A stretch of 64,000 bases of DNA, from positions 9,473,122-9,537,121 of the forward strand of contig OX388327.1 of the NCBI GenBank assembly GCA_947579605.1, given 5' to 3'. Numbering within the stretch: the stretch's first letter is position 1; each line of letters starts with the position of its first letter. The translations under genes and the position numbers were made by a program. This DNA is from Athripsodes cinereus. Lineage: Eukaryota > Arthropoda > Insecta > Trichoptera > Leptoceridae. Shown here in pieces: positions 53,991-64,000 of the stretch. The notes beneath the pieces are model-generated. The model was not told where the DNA came from. It saw only the letters and a list, made by a program, of their open reading frames with translations, and did not search any database.

Positions 53991-54325
53991 GAATGTCCTG
54001 CAAAAGGCAGATTTTCGTAAAACATTACGTAAAAGAACTTTATTATCAATTCAACAGCGGCGAGATATACCACACTGAGAAAAATACTAACGAAATTTCA
54101 CAAGGAATCATTGGTAGGTACGTAGGTACTATCAGATTAGGACCAGAGATAGTACAAACGGTCCTAGTCTGATAGTACGTACTAATGATTCGTTGTGAGT
54201 ATTTTTCTCAGTGCACCCATCCTAAATGTTTTATTATTAATGGCACAGAGAGAGCTACTTGTATATTCATTCAGATGGTAACTAGCTATCCTACTTGTGA
54301 GAGATACCAGGATGGTATAAATGGA
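53991..54325 (+). repeat. Family X split by a CACTGAG-ended MITE
   Basis: 5' part: ATGTCCTGCAAAAGGCAG, TTTTCGTAAAACATTACG, TCAACAGCGGCGAGATATAC. 3' part from 54216: CCCATCCTAAATGTTTTATT, TGGCACAGAGAGAGC, ATCCTACTTGTGAGAGATAC and AGGATGGTATAAATGG. Confidence 0.78.
54073..54213. mobile_element. MITE with CACTGAG ends, copy 2, inserted in X
   Basis: Ends CACTGAGAAAAATACT and AGTATTTTTCTCAGTG are perfect inverted repeats. Removing the insert and one CA restores the X sequence at its CCACCCATCC core. The interior shares CTATCAGATTAGGACCAGAG and AATGATTCGTTGTGAG with 45605-45771. Confidence 0.82.
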
Positions 54326-54447
54326 CAGAGAGCTGATATGAAATAAAGCAAATATTAAATACTTATATCCACTCGCACATATTAATCTTATTCACATTAC
54401 AAAGTATATTTTCATTAACAGAATAATAATATATATATATATAAAAG

Positions 54448-54752
54448 ACATTAAATTAACATCTAGAATTCAGCGATGAGGCGAGCCACCGATCCACATT
54501 GTCTCATTTTTTTTACTATTGGCACGAAGAAGGCAATGTTTCGTGGAGCACCTGGAAAGAATTGAATAACAAGTTTCGAGTGAGAAAAATAGAGAAATTT
54601 CACATCTTAAATTCACCGATGTAATTTGCCACCCATCCTGAGTGTCTTATATTCTTTGTTGGCACAGAGAGGACAGTTTGAATGTTTATTACGTGCAGGT
54701 GACCCGCTGGCTACCCTGCTTGAGGAATATTTCGTGATGGTATTGTAGTAGC
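54448..54752 (+). repeat. Two abutting family X copies
   Basis: First, a fragment (54448-54538): ATTCAGCGATGAGGCGAGCC, ATTGGCACGAAGAAGGC. Then a new 5' end (TTTCGTGGAGCACCTGGAAA) runs through TTCACCGATGTAATTTGCC, CCCATCCTGAGTGTCTTA, CCCGCTGGCTACCCTGCTTG and TTCGTGATGGTATTGTAG. Confidence 0.72.
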
Positions 54753-54754
54753 AA

Positions 54755-55118
54755 TGTACTATATTTACAAAGAAATTTGTATATACCTAATTATGTACCT
54801 ATTTTCTCAGTTATACGGAATTAGTATGTATCTATATTTTCCTTTTATACTTATTCATTCTTCTATTAGAATAAAGATTATTATTTTCTTAAGTATAAAT
54901 ACATATTATTTTCTTATATACCTAATAATCTGAAGACAAAATACAGAATCTTATAAGCCAACCTAGTAGATAATAATGTGTGCGAAATTATATATTTAAA
55001 GGAACAGTAGCAAATTTTAAATGCAATTTGTAATACTGAGGTAACGAATATATTTATGAACAATTACCTACCATCATTTGTCGCATTAAGACAGAGTTTG
55101 ATATTCATTCATTCATAC
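54755..55118. other. Non-coding, AT-rich
   Basis: No gene or repeat recognised. Confidence 0.45.
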
Positions 55119-55121
55119 TAA

Positions 55122-55278
55122 TAAGGCATTTCCCACAAGTGGGGTAGCCAGCGGATTCATATTTAATGAACTTACATATTGTTCTCCTCGTGTCATATAA
55201 ATATGAAAGGTTCCGGGATAGGTGACATATGTACATCATCGCAGAATACAAGATGTGCAGGTAATGTCTTATAAGTGT
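55122..55278 (-). repeat. Family X, 3' two thirds
   Basis: Plus-strand AAGGCATTTCCCACAAGTGG, GGTAGCCAGCGGATTC, TTGTTCTCCTCGTGTC, CCGGGATAGGTGACATATG, ACATCATCGCAGAATACAAG. Confidence 0.7.
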
Positions 55279-55479
55279 TATTTTACGAAAAACTACCTAT
55301 GTTTAGCTAAATGCTCAAAATTTGATATTCACGTTTTTTTAATTATATTCCTTCTGTGGAGTATCGAAACAGAACACCGCTTAAAATCTTTCTATCTATA
55401 ACTAACAATATTTTCATATTTCACGTAAAACATATATATTTTTTGAATATCATTATATACTTAACCGTATCCCAGTATG

Positions 55480-55606
55480 AACAAATAGGACAATCCACTA
55501 ACTATTTCAAATAAACAAATAGGACAATCCACTAACTATCTTAAATGAAAAAATAGGACAATACACTAAATTATCTTAAATAAACAAATAGGACGATCCA
55601 CTATCT
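55480..55606. repeat. Tandem repeat, period 34-35 bp, four units
   Basis: AAATAGGACAATCCAC-type units start at 55483, 55517, 55551 and 55586, with mismatches in the last two. Confidence 0.85.
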
Positions 55607-55609
55607 TAT

Positions 55610-56190
55610 TTCGTATTTAAGTGATGTTACATGATCCATGGTTTACAGAAAAGTTATAAAACGGAAGATTAATAAAATTTAAAAAAAATAGATTAAAAGT
55701 CTGTCAAATATCAGTGGACAAAGAGATTAATGAAAATAACGAAGAACAGTGAAAAATAGCTGTGATTTTCTTCAGAATATTCAAATAAAAAATTGAAGCT
55801 ATGTCATTACATTAACAACTACTGATATTTCTCTTCTTCTCTCTGTAGTATAAAACATTTTATTTTCTTTCATCGCCAAATAAAATTATTACAAAAATGA
55901 TTGGATATTTTTATAAGTAAAATGATTCAAAATGGCACCGGTTTCCCTCTCTCTAGTTCCGAGAATCTCCATTCTAATTTACTTTTATACCATTCTCCTT
56001 TGTCTATTTTCAGAGTCTCCTTTGTCTATTTTCAGAGTAATTTCTTGAATATACAATTCTAGAACCAGTGAGAAATTAAAGACTAAGTAAGTACCTACGT
56101 TACTAGGGTCAAATTTTTCCCATCTATTCGACCAATCAATTTTTTTCGATTTCAAAATAATTATGAATCTACAAGAGAACTATGGCTTTT
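55610..56190. other. Non-coding, one 22 bp tandem duplication
   Basis: CCTTTGTCTATTTTCAGAGT occurs twice in tandem at about 55998-56039. Otherwise AT-rich without features. Confidence 0.5.
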
Positions 56191-56191
56191 T

Positions 56192-56252
56192 ACCAGCGGC
56201 GGGGCTAGACTTTTTATACTTGTCATATTTTTGACATTGACCACTGACATCT
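56192..56252 (+). repeat. Repeat S, copy 2
   Basis: CAGCGGCGGGGCTAGACTTT then TTATACTTGTCATATTTTTG. Confidence 0.5.
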
Positions 56253-56254
56253 TG

Positions 56255-58550
56255 TATCATCCAATATAAGTTGGATCGCATTTGAATTGTAAAGGCGTGC
56301 ATTGTTTTTTTTTGTATAAGAAGTACCTACCTAAATCATTGTATGCATACGACGTTTTTTGCATATATTTTTATATGGCGTGTGAACAATTTCTTGACTT
56401 AAAGAAAAAAAAATACCTACCTATATAAAATTAATGTCCAGGAATCTATAAACATGACTGTAAAAGTCTGTATAGAAGTGTGAAGCTAGAACAAGTAATA
56501 ATAAATATCTACTGGGAGAGTTGCCAATAACAAAAAAAGAAGTCAATATAAATGGGTTCCCAGCATCGGATTTGTTATTACTATTATTTATACTGGTCAC
56601 ACAGAAAGTCATAAACAATAGATTTGCATTTCGCGGGAATTATATAGGTAGGTACGTGTAGTAGGTTGGTTATAATAATAATATATTCACCTTTTAAACA
56701 CGCCTGTATAGCAGCGATCGCAACAGAACACCTTCTTTTTTCAAAATGTCATAAATCTTTCGCGCCATTACGCGTCAAGGCAAAATAATGGCTCGAAGTG
56801 GAGTTTTACATACTGAACGACCTCGTAAACTGTCATATTGTTTTATTTTTCGAAAAGATTTTGAATCGATTTAGGTAGGTTCCTATGTCATTATTATTAT
56901 TTTTTATAAAACAACTAATGTTTTATTTTCCCCTTTCTTTTTTTGAATAAAATGTCTAACGCGAACGATGGGAACGAAAATTTTATGATTATAAGAATGT
57001 CACGTAGCTATTTGTAAAAATCACTACCGTTCGTTTTATGAAATAACCTATAAGTAAAGAAAAAACATAATTAATAATAAAAGTTTATAAATTTTTCAGT
57101 ACAATAGTTTTTAACTGATTCAAAATGATAAATAATACCTGAGACTTTTCAGCCGATGTCTCGGTATTGTGAATTTAGTGACATAAGAATATAAGCGAGT
57201 ATTATGTGTGAACAAACTATTAATAAAATTGGTTCTAGAATGTTATTTAATTTAAATTCAAAATGCATTCTTAATTTAAATAATGTTCGCTGTCAAACCA
57301 ATGTATATAACAGGTACGTACGTACATAATAGGTAGGTATAAATGTACATATTAATAATATCTATCTATCTAGGTACCTACTTACAATGTTGATTTTCTT
57401 CATACGTGCAATTACAGAGTATTAATAAAAACCATAGAAAACAATCTGTGGTCAGTGATAGATACCATAAATAATATTTACGTCTTACGATGTCCATAGA
57501 CAAAATAACTATTATAATAACAGTAATTTATTCATGCACTATCATGATCTAACTATGGATTTGAGATGATCTACATATAAAATTAATTATAGGATAAAAT
57601 CATTTTGAAAACATAAAATAAATTAAACTGTACAAAATTCGAATCGATCTTTAAATATTTAGGTGGGTTCCTAATATTAATAATTGTACTACTTTCGAAG
57701 CAGAGTTTTGAGTTTATTATAAAAGGCATGGAATCATTAAAATCCACCCATTCTTCCTGGCAAAATTATTACCATAATCCAAAAGAAACTCGTAATTTTC
57801 ACAAATATATTCTATCAGGCTTCATAATTACGAATCGAAATTTATGGAACAATAAAAAAATTGAATATTCCGTTTTCGAATGATAAATACAGAACGTGTG
57901 AACCAATGTAAAAAATATCTAAGCCAAATGCGGGTGAATGGTTGGTACTATCCTGAGAAATACAATATTATGTTAGGAGATGGTAGTTAGAAATTAAAAT
58001 AGAATGCATTTTAAAAATCCACATACTTAGTAGGTAATTGTAACGAATAATGGACAAAAATAATAAGTACCTACCTACACATTATGGTAGGTACCTACTT
58101 AGAATCTGTGCATGGAAACAAACGATAGTGAAGATAGCAATGATAATAAAGCAAAAACTTATTAAAATTCAAAAGTGCCGCCGTTCCATTACATATAGCC
58201 TACCTACCTACATAATATACACAAGCTGCGGTTATGATTTTGAAATTTCATAATAATAATACCAGAGTAGGTAGGTAGGTACTTACCTAACTTCATAATA
58301 CACAGAGATAGAAGCAGGGGCGTGCTTTCCATACATGTAAAAAAGCAACACATTCCTATAATGGCGTGCATTTCATATACACAAAATATCAACGCGAATA
58401 TTAACAATTGCGTACATTGCTGCAGAAACAGCATTTTGCCTCTAAAATTTTTCATAAGTAGGTACCTACCCAATTGAAAATTTCGCGAAGGGTTGTAGAA
58501 AAAAATAATATTTTCTTTAATTTTAATGCAATAATAAGGAAAATGTGAAA
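56255..58550. other. Non-coding, no clear feature
   Basis: AT-rich with many TAGGTACCTA motifs (for example 57370, 58070, 58090 and 58459). No gene or named repeat. Confidence 0.45.
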
Positions 58551-58552
58551 CT

Positions 58553-58687
58553 CTAACCATTGGCGCACAGAGTGTGTGGGTAGCCTTAGAGGCTCAATCA
58601 ATATAGACTTATCTATACTTTAAAAGTGGTTCGTCTAAGTACTGGCTACACCAATTTAAAAAGAAGGGTCCATCAATCTTATAAACT
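58553..58687 (-). repeat. Repeat T (tRNA-like), copy 1
   Basis: Plus-strand CTCTAACCATTGGCGCACAG, TGTGGGTAGCCTTAGAGGC, TCAATCAATATAGACTTA and ACTGGCTACACC align with 59567-59670. The part with the B box is missing. Confidence 0.6.
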
Positions 58688-58742
58688 CTTCATTACGAAA
58701 GCGTATTGCCCAATATAAAAAGTCTAGTCCTGTCACTGAGAA
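58688..58742 (-). repeat. Repeat S, copy 3
   Basis: Inverted: TTCATTACGAAAGCGTATTG, AATATAAAAAGTCTAGTCCT on the plus strand. Confidence 0.5.
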
Positions 58743-59187
58743 ATAGTAATGTACAGAGGGAGAAATACAGAGACCACAAACAATGAGAAAAAATCTGTTT
58801 ATAAATAAATTGCTAATGTAAGTAGTACTAATAGTAGTATAGGTATAAAGTAGTAAATACGATATGTAGTATGTATGGTATAAGTGTAGTGTAGTACAGT
58901 ACCTACTTTGGATTATATTGGAATCTCTTCTATAATGATTGCACTATGGTCAGACAATAATATTATTATTGTGTTTTATAATGCGACCACATTAAATCGG
59001 CAGCAAACATATTATATATTTGCTGCTTTTTGATTTCTCGTATCAAACTGGTTATTTTGGCACCTATGTACGTTAATGTACTATATTATGTGATATGTAT
59101 CAGGATAGGTATGATTTAATTTGAAGATTTGCATTACTTGCAAGATAGTGAGAGAGTATTAAGTGTCCCGACGCTAACGAATCAGCT

Positions 59188-59394
59188 CTGAGGCCTGAGT
59201 CAATAACACATTTTCACGTTACGTTTTCGTTCCGTTAACGTTCGAGTATAGACGAAGTTGCAAGCAAGTGTCAATTTCGTTGCTAAGATACACAATAGTT
59301 ATTAAAATTAACACTTTGGCGCAACATCGTCTGCATTTGAACGCTAACGGAACGAAAACGTAACGTGAATATGTGTTATTGACTCAGGCCTCAG
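59188..59394. mobile_element. Palindromic MITE (CTGAGGCCTGAGTC ends), full copy
   Basis: Terminal inverted repeats of over 50 bp: CTGAGGCCTGAGTCAATAAC, ACATTTTCACGTTACGTTTT, CGTTCCGTTAACGTTC, mirrored on the right with few mismatches. The centre has TCAATTTCGTTGCTAAGATA. A diverged relative is at 17118-17300. No ORF; target duplication not evident. Confidence 0.82.
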
Positions 59395-59404
59395 GTTGGT
59401 TCAA

Positions 59405-59695
59405 GCGCTTCAAACTATGGTAAAGTTCACCAATTCCACCTATCCCTCAACCGCTTTTCTCATATTAATCCTTGGTAACTACACTCATCATTGTTTAGCG
59501 GCTTCGTCCAGTCAACCACACCTACTAGGAATCGAATCCAGCACCTCTATGTTACGAGTCAATTACTCTAACCATTGGGTCACAGAGGTGTGTGAGGGTA
59601 GTTTCAGAGGCTCAATCAATTCCGACTTACTTTATGTGGTGAGCACCACTCCTCTGGCTACATCAGTCGTGAGAAATGAGTGATTAATGAGTGAA
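59405..59695 (-). repeat. Repeat T with tRNA-like B box, copy 2
   Basis: On the minus strand: CACCTCTGTGACCCAATGGT, TAGAGTAATTGACTCGTAAC, ATAGAGGTGCTGGATTCGAT, TCCTAGTAGG. The A-box-like GACCCAATGG and B box GGATTCGATTCC have tRNA-like spacing. A further 80 bp on the other side is shared with copy 1, so this is a SINE rather than a tRNA gene. A 95-codon open frame over it is incidental. Confidence 0.65.
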
Positions 59696-59699
59696 TAAA

Positions 59700-60502
59700 T
59701 GGATGAAATAGATTTTCAGAATTTCATCATAATTTAAGTATTTATTGGAAGGGCTTTTCGTAGCCCGTTGATGCAAAGGTGCACAAAATAATTATTAGTG
59801 ATATTCTTGTAAAATTGTGCGATAAGATATAGGTACAATTAATGCACAGTGAAAAATACACACATAGGTAGGTACATATCCAAATTAGAACAGATTAAAA
59901 TTTACATAATATAACATTTACACAGTTTGTTGGTACGTGATTCCTGTATGTGATGTTACACATAAATTAAATCAATTATTTCCAACTTAACATTGTGGTA
60001 TTATAATTTGAAGTCTACCATTTTTGCGTAATCTCATTTTAAAATTAAAAAAAGAACATGGTCGCGTACACAAGTTTCAATTTCGTGAGTTGTCTTTCTC
60101 AGTAGTGCGAGTGGGTGAATGCAAACCGCAAGAAAAACGTTGATGCAAACCACAAGCGAGAGATTTTTAATAAAAATAATAATACACACGTAGATACGTA
60201 CATGCTGTATTAAATAATGTTGTACGTATTATTCTGTCATCACCTACTTGTGTTATGAGAACGATACCGAAAAAAAATAAGGCGGCATTTAAATAATTGA
60301 TACATAACCGTAACTTCAAACTGTCACAAGGTCTCTTGTCAAAACCAAACATTCCATTTTCAAATAAAACGCTTTGTCCCTTGTGAAACAGACAATTCAA
60401 GTTAGAATTTTAAATTCATTCCATTAAAATCTTCAGGAAACCATAATTTCTTTCAGTATCTACGTGGTCCTCGAATATTCATTTCTCTTAGCAATCTAGA
60501 AC

Positions 60503-60548
<46 letters not shown>

Positions 60549-61715
60549 CAATGTTTTAACACATTTAATTCATTACGTAAGTACCTATAACTTTTTTTAT
60601 GTTTAAATAGTTGGAATTTGTCCTTGCATGTTGTTAGCATGCAATGTGAATCTGTTTTTTTTTTTGTATAATTGAATGAAATTGATGACAAAAATAAAGA
60701 ATACCTAACTAAATAAATAGGTATTCATTATGTTGTCAAAGGCATCTTGCTACCATTTGTTTGTTTAATTAGCTTTTTCTTATCTTTTCCACTCATTTCA
60801 AATACCATATATTGAAATCGTTCTATTTATTTTTCAAAAATTGCATAAGTAGGTATATTTGCGTCGTAACAACTATAATATTGCACTTTAAAAAATTAAC
60901 CAGCTTTGGTATAAATAATATTTTACTACCAAAATGGTTCATGTAGAAAAGTGCACCGTAGTTGATATAATTGAATATAATAAATAAATATATAACGATG
61001 GTATTGCGCTAATATAAATAATAATAATAATAATAGCAAAAAACGCAACAAAAGAACGCTAGATATCTGTCAAACATAGATAACGACAGTAATCAAAGAA
61101 AAGTAGAACAGCGACAATAGAAACCTCTCGTACACCATAGATATAACAATATTTAGACAACAAGTTATTATTATTTCATAGACAAGAAGGGGGAAATGAA
61201 CCCCAATAGAAACGACAAGAGAGAGAGAGAGAGTGGAGAGAGAAATTATTTTCAAAGGGAGAAAATCGTTTTCCCTGGCTGTTGTACAACATGTTCCCTT
61301 AGGGGGGATTAAATACACAAAACGAAAAAAAAAACAACGGGGCAAAAAAAATAAGAAAATTGCACCACGGGTAAATGCGGTTTAAGCGTTTTTTTTTTAT
61401 CAATTATAAAGCGATATTGTTTTTTTTTTCTCTTTGTAACCAAACTTCAGTATAACTATTATTATTATTTTCTATTGTACACTTAATTGTAGATACCTAT
61501 GTATAGTTTGAAGATGATAAATGAATTTACAGGTTAAAGATGAAATCGTGCCATTTTATTTGATATTTTCACCGTCGTTGACGTGACGACGAGTTTTATG
61601 TACGGCACGATATGTTATTTTAATTTTATTTCTGGAAAAAATTGATACAAATGTTTATTTTATTTATCACGATCCCTGCTCTTTTCAATACACAAATATT
61701 ATATATTTTTGTAGA
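59700..61715. other. Non-coding, with an (AT)n microsatellite
   Basis: (TA)n at about 60508-60544, AATAATAATAATAAT near 61018-61034 and GAGAGAGAGAGAG near 61211-61225. No gene. Confidence 0.55.
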
Positions 61716-61719
61716 TAAA

Positions 61720-61978
61720 CGTAAAATATCGAGAGTTAGGTGCTGACGTCCTCGAAAGAGTAGCAAAGTTGAAATGGTTATGGACGTGTATGTCGTTAGA
61801 TTTAAGGATTAGAAATGGAATAAAATGGTAATGGAGCAAATACCTCCTGAAGATAAAAAAAAAGAATAAGACCTCCTACACGATGGAAGAACCATCGGTG
61901 ACTGGTTGCACGAAGTCCAGGACAACGATGACAGAAGAAATACAGGAAGACTTATGTTGAGCGACAGAAAAAGCAAAA
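61720..61978 (+). pseudogene. Degraded LINE C-terminal relic (RPPTRW)
   Basis: One frame gives RELGADVLERVAKLKWLW (about 61728-61782), another gives RPPTRWKNHR (about 61870-61900) and KTYVERQ (about 61950). KLKW.W and RP.TRW in this order are the C-terminal signature seen in the relics at 5505 and 14465. Stops and shifts throughout. Confidence 0.55.
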
Positions 61979-61979
61979 A

Positions 61980-63470
61980 TGAGCAAATATTTACGCCCAC
62001 TATTTTTTATTAAAAAATATTTTGAGTTGATAAAAAGTCAAGGCCTCCATTTGAGAGAATATTGCTGTTATTTATTTTGTTTTTTTTATTTTGTTAACTG
62101 TTTTTTTGACAAAAAGGTTTATTGTCATTATTTTTATGTTACAACAGTGAATAAATATTGAAATAAAATATAATACGGTGATCCCAAATAAAAACTTGAA
62201 TAACTAAGGAGTACCTATCGCTGGTTAAAGTATTTCTTGGAAATTGTTGAACACATATTCGAAATATAATTCCTATAAAGTGAATGAAATAGTCCCTATA
62301 ACAAATTACTGGACCTATAATCTCACGAAATAATATACAATCTAACCAAACGAAACGTGGACAGATTCTAAAGTACATCAAATCATACAAACAGGAGAAT
62401 AAGCCAATAGAAGTGTTAAAAAATCAATTGTAAAACAAAAATGTGATATGTGCGTAGACAATAATATCACAACAACAAAAAACTATGGAAAGAAAAAGAA
62501 CTAAAAAATACCCAAACGAAATTCATAAACCATTCGTCATGCACGATTGGCCACTCGTTTTCATCTACAAGGATCAATAGGTACGTCTCTCAGACCTCGA
62601 GTAAAAACTACCTATCAATAAATTTATAATTTTCGTTTCGGATATATTTGTTTATTCAACTCAAAATTATAAAGCTTCTGTTGAGCATACAATAAAAACA
62701 ATAAAGCATTGTTAATATTTGAGTTATATTATTTTCATAAATACTCGGCTAACTACTTCATGTTTTTTATTATTATTTAATATTATTATGATCGTTATTG
62801 CAAGTGGAACTAAATTCTTACATATGCCGTGAATATTGCGATATCCGTGGAAAATTAACAACACTCATAAAACAAATATAATTGTACTGTATGGACTCAA
62901 TAAAAATACGGAGAATTTCTTATTCAATAAACTGAAATATAAAGTACATAATATTATGGAACTAAATAACATCATTTAAATAATGTATGAACTAAAATGC
63001 ACGCAATGAGTGCCATCTTTTTTTTATCTAAATTTGTGATCGACTGAATATATGCCAATTAAACATCACAATATATGAAGTTAGTAACCTATTGAAATAA
63101 ATAAATAATATGAAAACCATTTCTGATTCTATTGCGTTCCAAGTTGTTTGACACATACATACACTCAACTTGTTATAAAAGCTAGAAGTAATAATCCAAC
63201 CGATAATCCGATCCAGTTTCTCATATTACTGTGAGCTTAATTAAGCTAATGCCAATTACTTATAAACGCGATGATTTCTAATTTTTCAATGTGTCAATGA
63301 ATACTTTCTTATTGTCACTTATTACACCAATTCTTTGATGAATCATTGATTAATCTATCCTGTATGGGTAATAAATCAAATAGGTACCAGGGTAGTTACT
63401 CCTCTCTGTTCAAAGTTGGTACATTGGGGGTATCAATGCGTGCTATTTATACAATAACAAATACATCAGT
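61980..63470. other. Non-coding, AT-rich
   Basis: No gene or repeat recognised. Confidence 0.45.
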
Positions 63471-63474
63471 ATTA

Positions 63475-63612
63475 TGTGCATAAAAACCACAGGACCTAGA
63501 ACAACACCTTGAGGCACTCCAAATTATTACTGAACAAACATACGGCACGAGATGCATTCCCCTCAATTTCAATCGAAACACGCATTATATTGGGCAAATC
63601 ATGATTAATATC
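63475..63612 (-). pseudogene. Small reverse-transcriptase relic (motif B region)
   Basis: The minus strand contains GVPQGVVLGPVVFMH (about 63537-63493), the GVPQG..LGP motif of CR1/Jockey-type reverse transcriptases. It is followed by NTDVFVIV in another frame, where YADD would be expected. Before it, a shifted frame reads MRVSIEIEGNASRAV. Too short and broken to place further. Confidence 0.5.
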
Positions 63613-63664
63613 GTTAATATTGTTCATAGGGAATGAATGAAATTTGTATGAATATGTATTAAAT

Positions 63665-63891
63665 ATTCAATAACATAACATGTTGTTATAGACAATTCAC
63701 ACGGATCGAGATAGTCCCAAACTATCGCGACGATATACACAATGTACTTAACACATATACCTACGTGTAACACCAAGACCCAGAACAATTAGAAAAAAAT
63801 AATTCTTCGTTTTGCCCTAACCGGGAATCGAACCCGGAACCTCGTGACTCAAAGGCAATAGCATTATCTCCGTGCCACAGCGGTCGTCAAT
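63665..63891 (-). mobile_element. tRNA-derived SINE family W, best copy
   Basis: On the minus strand: CGACCGCTGTGGCACGGAGA, TAATGCTATTGCCTTTGAGT, CACGAGGTTCCGGGTTCGAT, TCCCGGTTAGGGC. A-box-like TGGCACGGAG, a T-arm-like stem CCGGGTTCGATTCCCGG, then a body with CCAGAACAATT complement, CGTCGCGATAGTTTGGGACT, and an end ACATGTTATGTTATTG with TGTTA-type repeats. The fold is tRNA-like only at the head, so it is not called as a tRNA gene. Confidence 0.78.
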
Positions 63892-64000
63892 AAATTTCCA
63901 TAAACATGCTTCACAATACAATTAATTTCTGTTTTAATAGTAGGTTCTATACCTACTTGTTTTTTCGCAAAAATAATATTATAACTTAAGTATGTTTGGA

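Noticed and set aside
55480..55606. CRISPR-like array
   Set aside because: Units are contiguous tandem copies with no distinct spacers, and the DNA is eukaryotic.
59396..59683. 95-codon open frame
   Set aside because: Runs through a tRNA-like repeat with a second copy at 58553; no coding signature.
60508..60544. AT-rich tract as a replication origin
   Set aside because: A plain (TA)n microsatellite with no other supporting element.
63820..63891. tRNA gene on the minus strand
   Set aside because: The B box and T-arm-like stem are good, but the acceptor stem does not close and the same sequence continues into a body shared with 53800-53990, so it is a SINE head.

Overview
AT-rich eukaryotic DNA that looks like a moth or butterfly (Lepidoptera). 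The grounds are a Lim1-type homeobox gene with spliced exons, a complete RTE-type LINE, several tRNA-derived SINE families, many short palindromic transposons, and the recurring motif TAGGTACCTA. I cannot name the species.

The only cellular gene I can support is at the left edge on the minus strand: two exons of Lim1 (LHX1/5 class), at 1910-2067 and 1245-1463. The second carries homeodomain residues up to the intron between positions 46 and 47. The exon with the recognition-helix end lies before base 1. The LIM-domain exons were not found in the other 62 kb, so the window may lie largely inside a long Lim1 intron or 5' region (inference).

From 2.1 to 64 kb I see only repeats. A complete 3.46 kb RTE-like LINE (7280-10740) has a 1052-residue ORF and a 13 bp target duplication, with three truncated relatives at 3.5, 32.4 and 33.0 kb. 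At least four other LINE lineages are present only as fragments: a family ending in PTWDTA (2.3, 44.5, 52.2 kb), an RPPTRW/KSFEKAY family (5.5, 14.5, 61.8 kb), a CR1/Jockey-like RT pseudogene inside a TIR element (36-37.5 kb), and relics at 18.3, 20.3 and 63.5 kb.

The commonest repeat, called family X here, has about 33 copies of about 250 bp. Its 3' end matches the last codons and 3' end of the PTWDTA LINE, so that LINE is its likely partner. Family X is also the main host for later insertions, which gives a layered insertion history. A second family, H (seven copies of 130-225 bp), has a fixed head and, in its longer copies, a long hairpin. It is flanked by roughly 12 bp duplications, and its two arms resemble each other more within a copy than between copies. 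Families H and X are the most unusual content. Family letters (H, S, T, U, V, W, X, Y, Z) are provisional names used only here.
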